Positions 59,583 to 64,000 of a stretch of DNA of 64,000 nt are shown piece by piece. This stretch comes from Thermothelomyces thermophilus ATCC 42464 (taxonomy: Eukaryota; Ascomycota; Sordariomycetes; Sordariales; Chaetomiaceae). Numbering within the stretch: the first letter of the stretch is position 1; every line of letters starts with the position of its first letter. The translations under genes and the position numbers were made by a program. The stretch is from NCBI RefSeq assembly GCF_000226095.1, contig NC_016475.1, forward strand, positions 1,550,001-1,614,000, given 5' to 3'. A model generated the notes under the pieces. It searched no databases. It was not told the origin of the DNA and saw only the letters and a program-made list of their open reading frames with translations.

Positions 59583-60193
59583 TTGGTGACAGAACTTTTC
59601 TAAGCATTAACTTATAAAGTTTTGCCATGCCCCACACACAAATCCTCTCGTCTAGCTTCGATTCTCAGCTTCTCTTGCTGGAAAGTTGTTTCTGCTAATA
59701 TGTAGGTACGTAAGGCCCAGGGTTGATAGGCCTTCATCTTTAATAAGGGGGTTGAGGCTTCTAGATTCATACTCTCTATGCGATTTGGAGAAGCCTTCTC
59801 TGAGCATTTTGCCACTTGTTTCTTATATTGTTCTTTTGCTCGTTGAACTAATGACGTTCAAGACTCATATCAAGTTTACTCAAGAAACATCATGCTCAAA
59901 GTTTAATTAAATCTTTCGTTCTAGTTAGTCATCGACGCATTTCTCGTAGAACAGTGACCTGGAGGTTGTGGAGCCTACCCAGCAGAAGTCTCTTCTTACA
60001 AGGCGGTTGCCAATTTGGGGAAAAAAAAAAGGGGGGGGGGGGGGGGGAAGAGCTACAAATCAGACACAAAACAAGCGAGAAAGCAACAGCACAAGAAATA
60101 CGATTACTCGGGAAACAGCAATTATCAGGTCACCGACACCAACGCCATCTAAGCCAGAACCCAACAAGGCGCTCAATGCTTGCAACAAAGCTC
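59583..60193. other. Intergenic region between tRNA-Ser and P450
   Basis: Upstream flank of the tRNA and downstream flank of the P450. Contains an A10 then long G run at 60020-60048. No supported gene. Confidence 0.5.
60020..60048 (+). repeat. Adjacent poly-A and poly-G runs
   Basis: About ten A followed by about nineteen G. Such a tract is slippage-prone and easily miscounted in assembly. Confidence 0.85.
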
Positions 60194-62036
60194 CTACTTC
60201 TCCGCAGCCTTGACCCCCTTCTCGGGCATGACGATATCCCGCAGGCTGAACCGCGTGATGAAGTTTTTCTGCTTGACAAACCAGGCATTGACAATCTCCC
60301 ACTCCGAGTTGGGATCGTCGAAGCGAATCTGTAAGGGGTCCGGTCAGCGGTTACTTCAGCAAAACAGTCTCGGAAAGGGAACAAGAAGAAAAAGGAAAAA
60401 AAAAAAAAATACCTCAAAGCGTCGCAACATGGTCGGGACCAGCTTGTAAATCTCCAACAGGCTAATGTTCTTCCCGATGCACGTGCGGCTGCCCATGCCG
60501 AACTGCAGCATGGTCCCGTTCATGACCTTGACCCTGGCCTCGTCGCCTTCCCCCTTGACCTCCCACCGCTCGGGCCGGTACGCGTCCACGTCGTCGCCGA
60601 AGATGGCCGGGTCCCGGTGGATGACCCAGGCGGAGCAGCCGACGATGGTGCCGCCCTCGATCCTCCGGCCGGCGATCTCGATGCCGCCGGGGGGCACGAC
60701 GCGCTCCATGGGCAGGCCCGGGGCGGGGTGCAGCCGGAAGGCCTCCTTGATGCACATGTCGAGGTAGGGCAGGGTCTGGCTCTCCTGCCAGGTGACGAGG
60801 CCGGTCTCGTAGTCGCTGAAGCGGCCCTCGCGGGCGGCGTCGTCGATCTCGCGGCGCAGGCGCTCCAGCGCGGGCGGGTTCTTGAGGAGGAAGTAGAAGA
60901 CGGCCGAGAGCGAGATGGCCGTCGTCTCGGAGCCGGCAAACGCCATGCTCACCGCCATGGTCTGCACCAGCGTGTCCGTCATGAAGTCCGGACGGGCCTC
61001 GCGCGCGGCCAGGAACTTGGAGAGGAGGTCCGGCGACTTGACCGTCGGCTTCTCCGAAGTGGGCAGGACGGGCTCGCCCTTTTCGAGCTCGGGCAGCCGT
61101 TCGGCCATGCGGGCGCGGGCGAACTTGGCCACGGGGAAGGTGGCGTCGAGGATGCCCCATTCGGAAAGCTTGAGGTAGATGGGGTTCTTGAGGAAGAAGC
61201 GGTCCAGGATAGGGATTTGGCCAACCTACCACCATTTGTTAGAAACCTCAGGAGTGATAAAACAGCTAGTGCGCCGGAGAAGCCGCGGGGGGAAAAGGGC
61301 TGGGGGACGTACGGGGGCCACGTAGAGGAACAGTTTGGTCAGATAGGCCACGATGCCGTCGACATCTTCGTTCCTCTCAATGAAGCCGTGCCGTTTGCTA
61401 TACGTGATCTCGCCAATGACATCGAAAGCGTAAAACTGCAGCCAGCGGGTAAAGTCGCAGGGCTCCGACTTGTCGATGTACAAGCGCTCGGTCTGCTTGA
61501 GGAACAGCTTGGTCGTGTTGTCAACAAACGGCTCGTACTGCACCAGGGCGGACATGGCAAAGGCCGAGTTGACGCAGCGGCGGAACTGCATGTGGAAGTC
61601 ATTATCGGTGGTGCTAAAGAGCGACGGCAGGCTGTGGCCTTTGACCACCGACTGCTGGACGACATAGAAGTCGGACTGGGCGGGGTCAGCAGGGCCTTCG
61701 AGAGATTTAGAATCAGAAGCCGGGACACACCTTGATGAAGCCCTTGTTGAGACCGTAAATCGTCTTGAGCGCCTCTGGGTCGGAAAACGACAGAGCGTTT
61801 GGTCCGAGACGGACGACCGGGCCGTATTTCTTATGGAGCGCAATGTGCGACCTCTCCGGCCGGCGCCCGTACACATCAAAGAACCTCCACCAGTCCGTCA
61901 AGGAGGCCAGGAACGGCCCTGGATACTTGTTCAACCCATTGTGGTACCTGTTCCTCACCAGCCAGGCGACGACGACGGTGACTAGGATGGAAGGCCAGTG
62001 CTGGCTGAGGACACGTGCTATCTGGTCTGTTATCAT
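60194..62036 (-). CDS. Cytochrome P450, pisatin demethylase-like
   Basis: Membrane-bound heme monooxygenase needing a P450 reductase. Four exons fit: 62036-61731, 61675-61313, 61225-60413 and 60328-60194 (introns 55, 87 and 84 nt), giving 538 aa. An N-terminal membrane anchor (residues 14-27, WPSILVTVVVAWLV) precedes NKYPGPFLASLTDWWRF. The I-helix oxygen-binding motif AGSETTA, the ExxR motif (KEAFR), the PERW motif and the heme loop FGMGSRTCIGKNIS with the Cys ligand are all present. The start segment and layout resemble pisatin demethylase/trichodiene oxygenase-like P450s, but substrate cannot be told. No biosynthetic partner gene is visible in the flank. Intron 3 contains a poly-T tract on the coding strand. 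All key motifs are intact, so the gene is probably functional. Confidence 0.92.
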
Positions 62037-64000
62037 TGTGCACTCGGTCAGGTCGGCACGGCTTTCCTTGTTGAGAAGGCCAGGCCAGGCCGGCTACGTC
62101 AGCTGGCGAGTTGTTGAAAGGGGGGTGGTGGTGCGTGGCGGTTCCAATATTAGAGGCGGGGGGGTGTATGCGAGGCTCTTTATCCTTTAGAAGTGGCCGT
62201 ACCGTCAGGTGTGCGTTCCCCGCCAGTGCCGAGCTGTTTGGGGGTAGCAGGCCGCGGGGATGGCGGTCGAATAGCCGCCCGACGAGAGGCCGGATCGGGG
62301 AGCAATCTATCCTGGTAGGTCGTTAATCTTGACAAGGAGGCCAGTCCCTGGCTGGCGGTCCTGCACGAGCGATCCCGGCATTCCACGGGAACGGGAAGAT
62401 ATTACATGGTCAGTTAGCGCAACCCGGAAGCGACCGACAGCCCCAGGGCAACAACGGCCGCGAGCCCGGATGTCGCGCACAATGGTTCCCTCTTCGGTTG
62501 ACATCCCATCTATGAAAGAGAGCCGCGCGGCATGACCCCATAGTGGAACGATGGGATCGGGGTCCTTGTGCCTGGGAGTACTCGTGATGATTCCCAAGCC
62601 GACACCTCCTTTCCTAACCCGGAAAGCAAAGAACACTTGACGTGTTCCGGTGCTGCTGGAGACCGCTGCGTCGGCAGAATTCTCGCGAGGCGAGCGAGGA
62701 ACTAAACTCGCCAGCAACCCACGTCATCCGTCGCGTATCATTTGCGGTGCTGTCTATGTGCGTGTTCGTACATACAGCCGCTCCACTGGCGGAGCCGGGT
62801 CTCGGTGCTGGGCATGGAGAGCTGAGCAGGCGATGTTGGAATTGTATTGCCGGTGCCCGAAGATGCCCATGGAGAAAGTCTTGGGTGGGGCTGTGGAGCG
62901 CAGGTAGTCAGTGAGGGGGAGGCAACGTCGGGTCCCGGTCTTCCCTTACCCCCCCAATATCCCATCGGCAGATGTCAGGTCCAATCGCGCAGCCCAATTT
63001 GCAGCAAAGACTGCCAGACCCGGAATCCCGGTGGCCTGGCCACGAGCTCTCCATGCCTTGGCAGCTCGGGCCAAACGAGCCCCAACTTCTGGTGTCTCCA
63101 CATCCATGGGCTGGCTTCCCGTGTTCTTGGCCGGCTGCGGTTGCGCTACCCGTACATACGGAGTGCAGATGGCGCGCTGCAGTTCATGGAGTCCTGTCAC
63201 CTGGACGCCACCGCATGGCATCACGGCTGGGCACACCATGATAAGGAAATGCTGTGGGTGTAGTTATATAAACACTGGCAGGTTACTGTCCGCTAGTGCT
63301 TTTGTCATGTGATGGAGAATGCAAGAATAAGACAACAACATATGAAACGAAATAGAAGGGGAAAAGGAAGAAAAGGAAGAAAAGGAAAAGAAACGTTAGA
63401 AGATGGTGTTAAGATGAATTCGAACTGTCTCGTCATCGTCCCAATGCCTGGGTAGCCCTCTTGACTTAATGCAGACTGCATAATGAATACCACCCAGAAA
63501 TGCAATATTATCAAACAGAGCAGGCAGCAAGACGGTGAGAGACGTGAATGCGCAAACCGCGAGAATCCTGCAGCAATAAAAAAGCTTTCTCGGCTAGCGA
63601 TGATATGATATGACTCGGATTCGGGACATCACTTGCTGCGTGCCGGGGCAGGCAAGGACGAGTCCCAAAAAGCTGGAAACGTTTCACAACGCTTCAAACA
63701 ATGGCTAAAGAAGCTCACGTCGCTGCGATCAGGGCCCTTGCTCGAACTTTGGCCGATCAACCGGAAAAAGTAAACACCTTGAGAGACTGGCGGGAGGCTT
63801 CGCTTCGCCTCGCCGCAAGGCCGTTGGCATTGTGCGCGGCGCCCAAAAGAGCGGTCGAAACATGTGCCGAAGGACGGTGCTGAGTCGTGGCGCTAGCCTC
63901 GCTGCACTGCTGAGCTCGCGTGTCTTGGGGCCGTTTCGGCAGATGATTTACACTATAGGAGAATAGGCTTATGTAACGACGGACATGGGGGGAGGTGCAC
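62037..64000. other. Gene-free region upstream of the P450
   Basis: About 2 kb of GC-normal sequence. It holds short overlapping ORFs on both strands (up to 138 codons), none with a recognised domain or convincing splice structure. Purine-rich stretch at 63352-63392. Confidence 0.45.

Noticed and set aside
62847-63263. 138-codon plus ORF upstream of the P450
   Set aside because: Overlaps other ORFs on both strands, Trp/Pro/His-rich, no domain.
60194-64000. Secondary-metabolite cluster around the P450
   Set aside because: No other biosynthetic, transporter or regulator gene is visible in the flank; one P450 is not a cluster.

Overview
The window looks like a chromosome arm of a filamentous ascomycete, most likely a Sordariomycete (possibly Sordariales; this is inference). 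The evidence is short introns (51 to about 145 nt) with canonical GT/AG ends, GC-rich genes, a full-length fungal Rap1, an FMC1 LYR protein, a pisatin-demethylase-like P450 and secreted plant-cell-wall enzymes. It alternates sharply between GC-rich gene islands and AT-rich blocks made almost only of retrotransposons. In these, CA/TG has become TA throughout (CAG/CAA codons read as TAG/TAA, Cys TGC/TGT as Tyr TAC/TAT), the pattern left by repeat-induced point mutation (RIP).

Layout. (1) 1-13.9 kb: RIP-mutated block. A minus-strand Gypsy chromovirus (A; its 3' LTR runs off the left edge) abuts a 5'-truncated plus-strand chromovirus (B), which abuts the 3' half of a Tc1/mariner transposase. This reads as A nested in B nested in the mariner. 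(2) 14.1-37.3 kb: gene island with rap1 (-), an SWF1-type DHHC palmitoyltransferase (+), a mitochondrial EngB/YihA-type GTPase (-) divergent from FMC1 (+), a large Pro-rich protein of unknown function (-), the Hsp90 co-chaperone AHA1 (+), a secreted PL1 pectate lyase (-), and a secreted LPMO-like copper protein (+). The last two are divergent across a 1.5 kb shared upstream region. (3) 37.43-59.44 kb: one large Copia insertion with 212-bp LTRs and a perfect GGATA target-site duplication, split internally by two chromoviruses (C and D) and carrying about 1.56 kb of extra sequence before its 3' LTR. (4) 59.5-64 kb: a tRNA-Ser(CGA) gene 56 bp from the Copia insertion, a four-exon P450, and a gene-free tail.

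Most notable observation. All four chromovirus relics carry, between the end of pol (chromodomain) and the 3' LTR, an ORF remnant on the strand opposite to gag-pol. Once RIP changes are allowed for, these keep one cysteine plan, CX2C-X6(8)-C-X8-CX2C-X6-C, usually with N/DG or a similar short motif after it. That is the spacing of a fungal Zn(II)2Cys6 cluster, and it suggests these elements carried an antisense DNA-binding accessory gene. Further points: CCCTAA/TTAGGG telomere-type boxes in the rap1 and EngB/FMC1 promoters; two stop-free, multiple-of-three introns in rap1, one inside its second Myb domain; an IQ-like motif in Rap1; and a Copia/chromovirus junction lacking roughly 150 integrase codons.

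Exon coordinates were worked out by hand from splice signals and reading frame. No transcript data or database search was available.
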